Positions 22,907 to 33,871 of a stretch of 64,000 nt of DNA are shown piece after piece; within the stretch, counting starts at the first letter, position 1; each line of letters opens with the position of its first letter. The notes below the pieces were generated by a model that saw only the letters and a program-made list of their open reading frames with translations, ran no database searches and had not been told where the DNA came from. Origin of the DNA: Euborellia annulipes (lineage: Eukaryota; Arthropoda; Insecta; Dermaptera; Anisolabididae); NCBI GenBank assembly GCA_023213315.1, contig JAKCPI010010880.1, forward strand, positions 124,001-188,000. Reading direction: 5' to 3'. The position numbers and the translations under genes are program-made.

Positions 22907-23985
22907 CTGAAAAAAATAGGAGTGAACCAAAATTACTTTGGAAATTTTATTAGTTAAAGTAATTATATTCTAACGATTGATATTTGGAATAGCCAAGTAA
23001 ACGAGTTTTGCAAAGTTTGCCACAAGAAATTAATTAACATTAATTTGAGAAGTCGATTTTGTTTAAATTATTTTTTAATATATCATATAATTCCCGGTCC
23101 TCAGAAAACTTATGATAGGCAATTTGACAATCACATTACATTATATAATATATTGATTAGTTTATAAGAACTACAAGTTTTGATTTTATAAAGTACAGTG
23201 AGACAATATTAAGTCCCACCCATGCGTTTTCAACTTGTGTGATTATTTCAATGTTTTTAAAAAAATATTATATATTTTTTAATGGAAACTTTCATGGTTC
23301 AAATTTGGAAAATTTCCAATAAAGATTTTCATTTTCTTTTATAAAACAATGAAATAATCACAGGTAGAAAACGCATGGGTGGGACTTAATATTGTCTCTC
23401 ACTGTACAGTTTGTAGTCTATATTACATTTATAATTTAATTAATAAGCAAGCCTATTAGATTCGAAAAATGAAGAAACAAGTAATCATTGATTCGGGGTA
23501 TAATAGAATTAGAAAATCAAACTTTAGCTTTACCGAATCGAAATTTACAAAAACTAGCAATTTTGATAAAGATTAGTAAAAAACATATTTAAATGTAGTT
23601 ATTGATTTAATAGTTTCTATTTTACTTTACAAAGTCCTGTGGTATCACAAGCATAGCTCATTTACATGTGAATGTTCCATATTCAACCTATTTATATATA
23701 TATATATGAAAAATAAGGAAATAAATATGATTTTAGAAAATCATCATCATGAATTTAATTAAAATCTTTATCGAAATAAATTTAAAAAATCTTTTGAAAT
23801 AAGGTAATTATTTGACTTAATTCTATTATTATTTATAAAAAATATATAATATACTTACATATTCGAATAATTCCACACAAAACAAAAAATGTAATCACAT
23901 TGCTGATTACGGCTTCCTTAGCCTTTTTCTTATCCTCATCATCATGGCAGGGATCACATTTAGCGTTTGGCTGAAGTCGAATCAT
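22866..23985 (-). CDS. TOMM5: TOM5-like mitochondrial outer-membrane import subunit, 55 aa, two exons
   Basis: Small subunit of the TOM translocase that passes precursor proteins across the mitochondrial outer membrane. Exon 1 is 23859-23985 (42 codons plus 1 nt), donor ATAT|GTAAGT; exon 2 is 22866-22906, acceptor after a T-tract (TTTTTTTCAG|TGCC), stop TAG. The joined protein begins MIRLQPNAK, has an acidic then lysine-rich stretch (DDEDKKKAKE), then AVISNVITFF and one hydrophobic helix, GIIRILP, and a short basic tail. This matches animal TOMM5 in length (about 51), layout, the K-rich/E-x-VIS motif, the single tail helix, Arg-x-x-Pro, and an intron just after the helix. Identification rests on this pattern alone; another tail-anchored microprotein is possible. 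Confidence 0.65.
23196..23404. mobile_element. MITE, CAGTGAGGG family, copy 4
   Basis: 209 bp with TA on both sides, inside the TOMM5-like intron. Arms pair over about 90 bp. Confidence 0.85.
23859..23985 (-). CDS. TOMM5: TOMM5-like exon 1
   Basis: ATG at 23985-23983, 42 codons plus one base, ending ...GIIRI plus T before GTAAGT. Too short for usual ORF callers. Confidence 0.65.
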
Positions 23986-25339
23986 TTTTCGAATATTTCT
24001 TTACTTTAAATTTTTAAAAGAATTGAAGATTTGATTAATTATACTATTTGATTTAAATCATAGAGATGATGAAATGAATCAAATCAATTCAATCTAAATT
24101 CAATATTGATTCCAACAGAAGTTAGAAACCATAAAAAATATTCATAGATAATCATGGGTATATGGTATTAAGTTATCAACTCAACAACAATTCTCGTTCA
24201 CAAATAAAAAGGAGCAAAAATTTAAATAATTTATTTCCACAAAAAAAAGGCCTAAAAAATAATTAATTATGGATTTTTTTTAAAACTATATTTATATTTA
24301 TCATGTTTGTCATGATTACTACGCTCAATTTTTAAAATGAGTACTTGAAAAATTTAGAAAAATCTATTGTAGTGTTATGGGGTTGAGAGACCAAAGGTCA
24401 AAAATTCCGAAAGAATTAGCCTGAGCAAAATTGTTTAAATTTGGAAATTATATTTTTGGTCTATTCAGCTAAATTAAATAAAGTAAGATTGCAAATTTAT
24501 ACATTATTATCGAATGAAAAACACGTTCAACTTAACTCTTTCGCCGACTCATGGATTTTGGTCTCGCATAAATACGAATCGACGACCCGGAGCCCAGGGG
24601 ACGTCTGCCCGAAAACCTGGAGCTCGTCACTACACAACTCTGGGACCCATCGCTGTACAATACTACATTTTGAATAAAACCCAAATAATCATAAAACATC
24701 TCTTTTGAATACCCTAAAACTAAATCCCTCACCAACGGCCATTTAACCAGCGACGACAACGGGCATCCCGGAGGACAACAACAACGCACAACACAACAGT
24801 AGATCAAAAATTTTTAACTTTGCCCATCAACCGTAGGATGGACAGGTAAACTTAATGTAATCGTAAAAAAAATCGAAACCTCCCAAAATGCGTTTTGAGT
24901 TCCCCTGAATCCATTTAAGTAGTTTTTGGAATAATGTCTATACCGGGTATCCCAGGTGTCACGCACCCCATTCTTTGTTCTTGCCAGATAATATACATAT
25001 TATTATTAAATAAATTTCAAATTGAACCAATTTTGATACCCTTTACCTGTGGCTTAGGGCTAGAGCATTATTAGCCTCTGGTACGGTGAGAGCTACAATT
25101 AAGTCCCACCTGGGAACAAGAGCCTTAAGTATATGGTATATAGCATTGTTTCCCAAACTGTGCGCCGCGGCTGTCCTCTTGGGGCCACGTAAAAATTTAT
25201 TGAATATTGCAAAAAAAAAAAAATAGTATTCGCTTTTAGTTTTTCTCTATTAATCGAAAAATTAAAGTCAGGAGTTTATTTATTAAAGAAAATTGCAAAC
25301 AAAGAAGAAAAACTATTTGCAACAGAAGTGAGGATAGGT

Positions 25340-25528
25340 CAGGGCCGGATCTAGGGGGGGGGGCAGTGGGTGCATGTGCTCCGGGCGGCAGATATCAGGG
25401 GGCGGCAATTAAAGAAAGATTTACTAAAAAAAAAGGTAAAATGATATGAATTTTGTATAGAAACTTTTAAGGAGGGGGCGACAAATTAAATTTTGCCCCT
25501 CCTAAAAAATCTCATAGTTCCGGCCCTG
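25340..25528. mobile_element. hAT-type MITE with 8-bp target duplication
   Basis: 189 bp beginning CAGGGCCGG and ending CCGGCCCTG, flanked on both sides by GGATAGGT (25332-25339 and 25529-25536). An 8-bp duplication with CAGGG tips is diagnostic of hAT. A diverged second copy is at 57097-57281. Confidence 0.9.
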
Positions 25529-25749
25529 GGATAGGTGTAGGCTAGTTTCTTGGCAATGACAAAATTACTTTTTAGAGTGTGTTCTCCAAATATTTCGAAG
25601 CCATTCAATAGCACTTCTTTCATCTCGCTGCTGTAAAAATAAAGAAAAGAATTAGTAAAATTTGAAATATACAAAATAAGTAATTATATAGATAATATTT
25701 AAGATATTATATATAATCACGTTCAGATCTATGAAGAAAAATCATACAA

Positions 25750-25920
25750 TTTAATATTTATTAAGCCCTTGAGCTATGGCTAGTAAATCAGCTTCTGGTG
25801 CCAAAGGTCAAGGGTTCGCAACCCGTCCCAGGCGAATGAATCTCATTTGAATAGGATACCAATCAAATGAAATAAATTAGAACGGGCTCTAAATGACCTC
25901 AGATGCAGAAAAAAAGACCT

Positions 25921-25935
<15 letters not shown>
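25750..25935 (+). mobile_element. tRNA-derived SINE
   Basis: Head GAGCTATGGCTAGTAAATCA and B box AAGGGTTCGCAACCCG, then GGGCTCTAAATGACCTCAG and AAAGACCTTAAATAAA. Confidence 0.7.
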
Positions 25936-25953
<18 letters not shown>

Positions 25954-26202
25954 TAATTTAAATATTCGACAACAGTTAGGGTGTGAACCACGGATCCACC
26001 GATTTGTACTCAAGTGTGCCCTAACCACAGCACGGCATTCGGATATTTAAACTAGCTGAGATCACTAAATTAGTTTTCGGGAGAATCGGACTCAAAAACG
26101 AAGCCTCAAATTTCTCTATAAAAAATATTCATGTTATACGTTTAGATTTAATTTTAGTATAGAAAGATTGAGGTGTAGGGGCTATAGCTGATAATACAAT
26201 TT

Positions 26203-26530
26203 ATTTAAGGTTCAGGAAATCCCAAATGAGCAACGCAGCTAGTCGTTTTTTCAATTTTTATTTAAATATAAAGTGCCAGGGCTAACGTTTCGGTCACATA
26301 TAGAACCAAGAGGAATAATAAATTGACAATGGCTTGGGTAAATGTTTTATATAAATTATGTAATAGTGCAACTAGGAAGAATTTGTGATCAATGTTTGAT
26401 TTTGTCTGTTATATTTTAACCCTGATGATGGTCCTATATGTGGCCGAAACGTTGGCCCTGGCACTTTATATTTAAATAAAAATTTAAAAAACGACTGAGT
26501 TGCTCATTTGGGATTTCCTGAATCTTAAAT
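26203..26530. repeat. Foldback element with hammerhead-like motifs
   Basis: Arms TTCAGGAAATCCCAAATGAG / CTCATTTGGGATTTCCTGAA. Plus-strand core at 26422: CTGATGA, short stem II, GCCGAAAC, GTT. Nested in the composite element 25084-27174. Confidence 0.7.
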
Positions 26531-27088
26531 AAAGTTATACGTTTATTTATTTTATTCATTTGTACAGCCGCTGACGAAGAAGCGCTATTAAATGCCTTCG
26601 AAATATTCGGAGAAAACACTAAAAAAGTTATTTTCTCATTGCCAAAAAACTAGCCTACACCTATCCTCATTTATACCACTTGGAACGCCACATCCTTTCG
26701 TGTATTTGTGATATTGGCATGGAACGCCACGGGAAAAATTCTGATATATTAAGGGAAACCGATAAAGTTTGGGAACCCCTGGTTTATAGGGAAAAAATTT
26801 TATTAACCGAAAAAGTAAAGTAAAACAAAACTGGTACAAATGATTTTATTTTACCTTTTCGAATTATTTCACTATATTATATATATAGAATATATATATA
26901 TATATATATATAGAATATATATATATATATATATTGAGCTGGGGACCAGCAAGACTGCGACCCCGTAAACAAACCACCCCAACAATTCCCCCTAATTCCA
27001 TACTCTTGAAAATGGCTCCAAAAGGAGAGCCGAAACGTCGAGTAAATCTCAACATCACACGCGACTCAACCCGAGAAAACTTATCTTG

Positions 27089-27128
<40 letters not shown>

Positions 27129-27176
27129 TTAAGGCTCTAGCTCCCAGGTGGGGACTTAATTGTGGCACTCACTGTA

Positions 27177-27325
27177 CCAAAGGACAAGGTTTCGCATCCC
27201 GTTCATTTATGTCAAATTAACCGTCAATTATTTCAAATTAATTGGATACCAAGCAATTGAAATAAATAGGGACGGGTCCTAAATGGCCTCGGATGCTGAA
27301 AAAGACCTTAAATGAAGTATAAAAA
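27177..27325 (+). mobile_element. tRNA-derived SINE (head degraded)
   Basis: B-box remnant AAGGTTTCGCATCCCG, then the common tail GACGGGTCCTAAATGGCC. Abuts the right end of the 2.1-kb composite element. Confidence 0.65.
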
Positions 27326-28761
27326 TAAAAACAATTTTGATAATCTAAATCATTGATTTATCTAGAGGGCAAGTAAAACATGAATCCCCCAAAAGAGCAA
27401 AATTAGTTCAAGCTGTTTGGTGTTTTTGGTTTGGAAATAAATGCCATCAATATTTCCATTAAAAAAAAATTTTTTATTAGAAAAAAAATACTATAAAGTC
27501 TTTTGGTTTTAAGACAACTAATCTAAATATAGAATAAAAAGAAAATCAAAAGTATAAATAAAAATTTAATCAGTCTATTATTAAGTCAATCATTTATTCC
27601 ACAAAGCAAACTAAACTTTTTCCAAGTTTGTCATGGAACATTTTTTTTTTTTGTTTGTTTAGGAAGTGAATTTTTTATTTTAAAAACTTAAAAATATATA
27701 TATATAACATATATTCAATTTTTAAGCGTCATACTTTTAATTAAAATAAGAATTTTTTCAAACATTTGGTTTTTGTGATTTTTTTTTTTTTTTTTTTTTA
27801 TTTGTCAATTTTAGTTAGGTTGTTGATATTTTATGAAATTAATTTTCATAAATAGATTATATATAAAAATTTAACTAATTCATTAAATACTAGTATTTTT
27901 TTCAAACATAATGAATATTTATATATTTATAATCTTTTTGTTTTTCGGATTTGTTTTAAACTAGGAAAATTTAAACATTTTTATTTTATTTTTTTTCTTT
28001 TACTTTATACATGAGCTACGAAGGATTTAACGAGCTTTTCATTAACTCGCTTAGGCCTAGCGAAGCAAATGCTTTTTCTTTTTAAATGGTTACTAAACAT
28101 TCGGCCATTCTACAAATTTTATTATAGTGATGAGAATTTGGTTGAAAAAATTTGCAGAACTTTTCAAGAAATTGATGAACTGGCTATTCAGACAATTAGT
28201 TAAAATTATAAAGAGGGTCGTTTTGTGAAATAGAAGCGAGTTGAAGGTCGTTATATAAAATGGTTTAAAATAAATTATAGAATAACATTAAATATAAGGG
28301 CAAGATGTTGGAGTAAATTATTATAAATTGTATATTTTAATATTAAAAAAAAAAAATTGATTATTGACATGTTTCTTTGATGATCTCTACAAATGCGGCC
28401 CATTTTAATCCATCTTTATGAAAAATTTACTAAAATTGACCTTTAATAGCCAGTTCAACATTTCTTTTTGAAAAATTTTAAGAACACTGGAGTATTTTTT
28501 GACGCATTGACTTGTTATAATCAATTTTATAACAATATATTTTAATTTTAAACCACTCCTAATAATGAAAAATTATTTGGACATATTATAAATTTAAAAC
28601 AAAAATTAGGAGTAAAAATTTTGACTTAATATTGCTGGCCTCTTTTAAAAAAATTAAATTCTTGATTAGAATTATTATATTAATTTACACTATTTTGTTA
28701 AGAATTTAATGGAGGCAAATCCAATTATAAATTATATATAAATATATACAGTATATATATA

Positions 28762-29007
28762 ATGGACGATGTTTTTCATGAAGTACCAACCGCCATTACC
28801 CTAAATCTGAGATAAGGAGAATGCCATTCCCACACTTTTAAACAAAATCAATGGCAATGACTTTTTTCTTGTTTTATACAAAAAAAGGTGCACAGAGTAA
28901 TAATGTAAAATTTAAATAAAAAAAGTAGATCTTCTTTTTCCCTACATGGTGGTTTTATCTCAATTTCGATCATAATGGCGCTTGGTTCCTTCATACATAA
29001 CATCGCT
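28762..29007. repeat. Dispersed inverted-end repeat, copy 1
   Basis: About 246 bp; shares CAATGGCAATGACTTTTTTC, CAGAGTAATAATGT and TGGCGCTTGGTTCCTTCATA with 31736-31980. The ends are inverted repeats around GAAGGAACCAAG. Confidence 0.75.
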
Positions 29008-30704
29008 AATATAACATCAAGAATGTTAGATCAAAATAATAATATAGTAATTTTTCAATATTAATTCTGGATTAGCAAATAATCGGAGAAAAATTTTGAT
29101 TTTATTATATATTGTTTTGATTGAGCTTATTTTTCAACCAAAATCAGTTTGGTTTTAAACAATGAATTCTTTCGTGTGGCATTTTTAGTACAATTGTTTT
29201 TACTAATTACACAACGAAAGAAATATAGTAACTTATTAGGAACTTAAAACAAAACTTTGGTAACTGTATCGTAGATCGATAATCTTGAACTCTTCCCATA
29301 TATGAATTAGCAATGAAATTATATTTTTACTCCATCTTTTATGAAATGTTATACCAAATGGTGATATTCAAAATTATAGATATACGATGCTAATTTAGTA
29401 GTAAAGAATATTCTTTTTGATTTAACATTCTAATGGCTAGTTAATTTCTGTTTTGCTTGTTTTAAATTTATAATGTGTCATTAATTAATGTAAATTATAT
29501 TTTTCAAATTCAAATCAAAACTAGAAGAATCGCGTATTTAGACTTAATTTTTAAATATCTTGTTAACATTTAATATAACAATTATAAAATCAAAAATAAA
29601 ATAATTATATTTATTTAAAGTCAAGCTAGAAAAATATTCCATTTCATCGATTCGCCTATTCGGTAAATACGTTAATTTTTCTTGCAAAATTTACTATTGA
29701 TGAATGGTTGATTTTTGCTATGCACACAAGAAAGGATCAAGAAGTTTTCATTTCTTTTTTTTAATTCATTTTTTTTTTTTTAGAACCAACTATCAATTTC
29801 TGGTGATGGTTCATTTGAACATTATCAAAAATTCTTATGTACAATGTTGTGAAAGCATGCACGCTACTTAGAACAAATAGACAATTATTTAAAAATTTAC
29901 AATAGCACATATTACTAACTAGATCTGGATTTTTCTCAAAGATTTTTTTTTATAAATTATTCTTTAATAATCGGTATTTATATTTACAATAATTCATTAT
30001 ATTTTATATATCTTTGAAATGTATATATAAATTATGTTTATATATATATATTTATATAGATAGATTTATTTTTTTATATATTATATATATTTATATAAAA
30101 GAAAACTAAAAAATATCGACTGAAAACAATAATTAAAAATATTTAAAATAAACTTTCAATTTTATATCACCATTTCTTTCCAACTAAATATGGCGAATTT
30201 ATAAATTCATTATGATTTAAAAGCCATGGATTATTTTTTTTTTTTTAATATTTGGAGATTCGTGCCGTCAGAGTTCCTAATATTTTATATTAAAATAAAT
30301 ATAAATGAAAAAATTCTACTTAATAAATCAATATCATGGTTATGGAAAATAAAAATAATTTTAAAAAAATTACAAAAAAAAGAAAATTTCGTTGAAAAAA
30401 GTAAAGTTACTATGCTAGAGGAATCTTTTTCTTTTTGAAAAAAATATTTTCCCGAATCGAATTTGCTCTTGGTAAGGGCAATCCGCAACAGATAAGTATC
30501 TATCTATGTTATAATTATAGATATTAAAACTATTATTAAATAAATACAAATTCCATTAAAAAATTTAAAATAATATTTTACAACGCAAAAGTTTTTTCAT
30601 ATCAACTGATTTTAATCAATTAATACAATTTCTTGTCAGATTGTAGATGAATGGTAAAATGGCTCGAAAAAGACAGACACATGGATGTATCAAACAGGAT
30701 TGAA

Positions 30705-31095
30705 ACTTTGCAGTCAGGAGTTTAAATAAAGAAATATTTTATTTAATTTTTATTCGCCGACGTTTCGGTCGCCAATCACGACCTTAATCAGGGCAAATTA
30801 TACTTAGGTATTTTAATGTTCATTGCAATTATATACAATTTCTTTTTATTTTGATTTATACAAAAATTAACATTTATTTGCTACTCGGATCTCTGATTCA
30901 TCATGAATGATAATTTTTGTACATATCAAAGTAAAAAGTAATTGCAAAATAAAAAAAAATGAACATTAAGATACCTAAGATCGTGTCTAATTGACAATAT
31001 TTGCCCTGATGAAGATCGTAATTGGCGATCGAAACGTCGGCAAATAAAAATTAAATAAAAGATTTCTTTATTTAATCTCCTGGCTGCAAAGTCCC
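30705..31095. repeat. Foldback element with hammerhead-like motif in each arm
   Basis: Arms of about 110 bp read TTGCAGTCAGGAG... and, inverted, CTCCTGGCTGCAAAG, with hammerhead-like cores facing the centre. The right-arm core (31000-31044, plus strand) is complete; the left-arm core (minus strand, about 30757-30800) has CTGATTA. The 71-codon minus ORF at 30926-31141 is incidental. Confidence 0.75.
31000..31044 (+). ncRNA. Hammerhead-ribozyme-like motif (best copy)
   Basis: In order: stem I 5' strand TTTGCC, core CTGATGA, stem II GATCG with loop TAATTGG and CGATC, core GAAAC, cleavage-site triplet GTC, and stem I 3' strand GGCAAA (perfect complement). Stem III is reduced to AC/GT with no loop, so a single molecule would be unstable; ACGU is self-complementary, and short-stem-III hammerheads of Penelope-like elements and retrozymes are reported to act as dimers. 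Activity is inferred only. Confidence 0.6.
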
Positions 31096-31735
31096 TGCGA
31101 ATCCTGATTAAATCTCCACAGCCATAAAACATCAAGTACATGAATGTATTGTTTATCTACCCACATAGCTTCTCCTAGTGAAAGTGAAAACATAAGAAAG
31201 TGTTCTTAGGGTCAGGACACTATTTACAGAAACTGCTTATATATACATATATAGCCCTACATATATATATATATTTAGAAAATTTTACTTCTGTAGAATG
31301 TCGGTTGAAAGGTGCTTTTATATTATAAGAATTTATATGTATATATAATTTCTTTATTAGGAAAAATTTTTCAAACGACGACTGATATGCACTGTCAGTT
31401 TCGGTCTCAAACGTTGACCATCATCGGGTGTGTAACCGTGTTTGGGTACAAAACTGATAAAGTATTTCATTCGTTCTGAAAAATTTTTTCCTACATATGG
31501 AATATATATTTTAATGTTAATCAGATTTATATAAATGATACTTAATAATAAGCATTTAAATTTTCTTTAAAAAATTAATATATAAAATAATTTGGACGGA
31601 AATATAAAATTATTCAAATTTTAAATAGTAAATATAATAATTTTTTCTTTCTCATCTTTTCTATTAAAATTAAAAATTATATTAAATTTTTAATACAGTA
31701 TATACAGGGTCTAAATTAAATGTGGGCCTCTATTT

Positions 31736-31980
31736 GGACAATGTTATGTACGAAGGAACCAAGCTCCATTAATCTAAATCTGAGATAAAGGCCATTTCAT
31801 TTGCACAATTGTAAACAAACCCAATGGCAATGACTTTTTTTCTTGTTTTATACAAAAAAAAGTGAACAGAGTAATAATGTTGCGATTTAAATAAAAAAGT
31901 AGATCTGTTTCTCTACAATGGCGGTATTATCTTAATTTCGACCAAAATGGCGCTTGGTTCCTTCATACATATCATGGTCC
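31736..31980. repeat. Dispersed inverted-end repeat, copy 2
   Basis: About 245 bp; TGTACGAAGGAACCAAGC at the left and GCTTGGTTCCTTCATACA at the right. A short DNA-transposon derivative of unknown class. Confidence 0.75.
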
Positions 31981-32418
31981 ATTTATGGGGTGTATTCTAC
32001 TCATTAATTTGAACAAAGATTGTTAGGGGTGAATACCTATTACTGGGAGGCATTCAAATCCTCCTTAGGCAGAAATTTATTCATCTATTAGTGATGCCTA
32101 CTCGTGACCAAGAGGAAGGAAACGGGAGTACCCCTATTAGCATAATTTCCTTGAAAGCCAGTCTCTAGAGCAGCGATTCTTTTTCAGTATACTCTCCCAT
32201 CCCCTAAAACGTGTCGACCATAAAATAAAAGTCATCACTTTCACATTTGTAAATTTTCATTCAATCAAATGAAATAAAAAGGATCGTGAACCTTAAAAAA
32301 AAATTCATCATTGAATACATTGAATAAATGAATATTGACATTGTTATTTATTTGCTAAACTGAAATCTCTCTCGATTATGTGAGAAGTGGCTGTTTGAAG
32401 ATTAGATTATTGGTTGAG

Positions 32419-32513
32419 GGGATTGCACCAGGCAGGATAGTCTCCATCGAATGGAAATCTCAATAAAAGAAGAGATTTCATTTGAAAGAGGCTCTCCTGC
32501 CTGGTGTAATCTT
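32419..32513. repeat. Short foldback repeat
   Basis: GATTGCACCAGGCAGGA against TCCTGCCTGGTGTAATC, enclosing inverted GAAATCTC and GAGATTTC. Confidence 0.65.
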
Positions 32514-32544
32514 CTCTTCCATTTGAAATCTCTCTTCCCTCGAT

Positions 32545-32805
32545 TACGAGTGATTAAAGATAGTGATGATGTCAATATGATTAACCTTACAAGTCAAGGG
32601 GTGTGGGTTTTGATCCCAGGGAGTCCGAGGAATTTTTTTAAAACCAATTGGTAAAAATAAATATACATGACTCATTGTTTAATATTTATATAAAATTTTC
32701 TGTTTATTTTTTAGAGTAGAATACAACCCTTAAAAGAGAGTCTTTCAATTCAATTGAATTAAATAGAGACGGGGTCTAAATGGCCTTCGATGCCGAAAAC
32801 AGGGG
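32545..32805 (+). mobile_element. tRNA-derived SINE
   Basis: Head with GGTGTGGGTTTTGATCCCAG; tail GAGACGGGGTCTAAATGGCC. The middle (about 32640-32735) may be inserted sequence. Confidence 0.55.
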
Positions 32806-32867
32806 GCGGATTAAATTCAAAAAGTTATAAAAACTAGTAATCTAAAGAAATTATGATTTCCGCTCTT

Positions 32868-32960
32868 TAATTTCAATTGAATTTGTTACCAATCAATTTA
32901 AATAAATAGGAAAGGGGTCTAAATGGCAATAGATGCCGACAAAGTACTTAAATAAAAAAA
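32868..32960 (+). mobile_element. SINE tail fragment
   Basis: ACCAATCAATTTAAATAAAT, GGGGTCTAAATGGCAATAG, ending AAATAAAAAA. Headless copy next to 32545-32805. Confidence 0.65.
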
Positions 32961-33376
32961 AAAAAAACCAACCCCCCCCCCCCGACAAAATTGCATTAAT
33001 CCGCACCTGGCCGAAAAAGACTTTAAAGGAAATAAAAAAAAAAACGCCTCTCATTTAATCTACACGCTATAATAAATAAGTTAACAAACTCTTTGTCATA
33101 ATATCTCAGCCGAACCTTGTTTTAACCTTTTTTTCTTAAAACTTCCTACACAAAATTTATATCAATTTACCTTTTTTTTTTAGTATACGAGTCTCATTCT
33201 ATCTTTTCGAACTCGGATTTCGTTTTATAAATTCAACTTTGAATTGGGATATCGTCTCCATATCACAATTAGTAACGTTTTGTCCAGACCCCTACCCCCT
33301 CCTAACGCGTTATGTAATATGTGGAGAACCCCTTATGTTATTTTGGTTTCATGTATAACTTTTAATTAGGTTAATG

Positions 33377-33675
33377 GCAGGAGGTGGCAGCCAGGAAGGA
33401 GCGTCTCCAAAACAAAGAAACTCCCAGATATTCACGACGTTTCGGTTTAAATTTATTTGACCATTATCAGGCAATCAAGAGTTGTCATATGTAAATTTAT
33501 ATAAATATATTTATTTTTATTAATATATATTATTTATATATATAAAAAATTTACATATGACAATTCCTAATTGCCTGATGATGGTCAAATAAATTTAGAC
33601 CGAAACGTCGCGAATATCTGAGAGTTTCATTGTTTTGGAGACGCTCCTTTCTGGCTGCCACCTCCTGCCATTCTT
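33377..33675. repeat. Foldback element with hammerhead-like motifs
   Basis: Arms GCAGGAGGTGGCAGCCAGG / CTGGCTGCCACCTCCTGCC. Plus-strand core at 33575-33608: CTGATGA, GGTC-loop-GACC, GAAAC, GTC. The minus-strand arm has CTGATAA. Lies just 3' of crol. Confidence 0.75.
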
Positions 33676-33871
33676 CTAAGATATTAATCACAGCCACTTC
33701 TACACACGAGAAATTATTTACTTATTTGTGTTACGAATAATAAAAGAAAAATAAATATATATAAGTTATATATATATATATAAACATTTTTGTCTAGAAT
33801 ATTAAGAAGTAAATATAAATATATTAGGAACCCTGTTCTTAAAAATCCAAGGCTTTTTTTTTTAAATAAAA

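Larger units (their letters stand above)
25084..27174. mobile_element. 2.1-kb TA-flanked composite element with nested insertions
   Basis: Outer inverted ends of about 50 bp (CGGTGAGAGC...TTAAGTCCC; the right end reads CAGTGAGTGCC in reverse) with TA on both sides. The tip resembles the CAGTGAGGG MITEs. Inside are hAT-like ends (TTTCCCAAACTGTGCG at 25148; TTTGGGAACCCCTGG at 26767), inverted arms at 25530-25640 and 26556-26670, a hAT MITE, a foldback element and (TA)n tracts. Confidence 0.6.
23986..33871. other. Intergenic between TOMM5-like gene and crol 3' end
   Basis: No gene recognised. The left third is transposon-rich (24540-27325); 27330-30700 is very AT-rich with nothing recognised except one dispersed repeat; 30705-33675 has hammerhead-like foldbacks, SINEs and repeats. 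Confidence 0.6.

Noticed and set aside
26934..27140. 68-codon plus ORF with MAPKGEPKRR
   Set aside because: Covers a degenerate hammerhead-like segment (GGCTCC-AAAA-GGAGAGCC-GAAAC-GTC) and runs into a TA repeat; no protein family.
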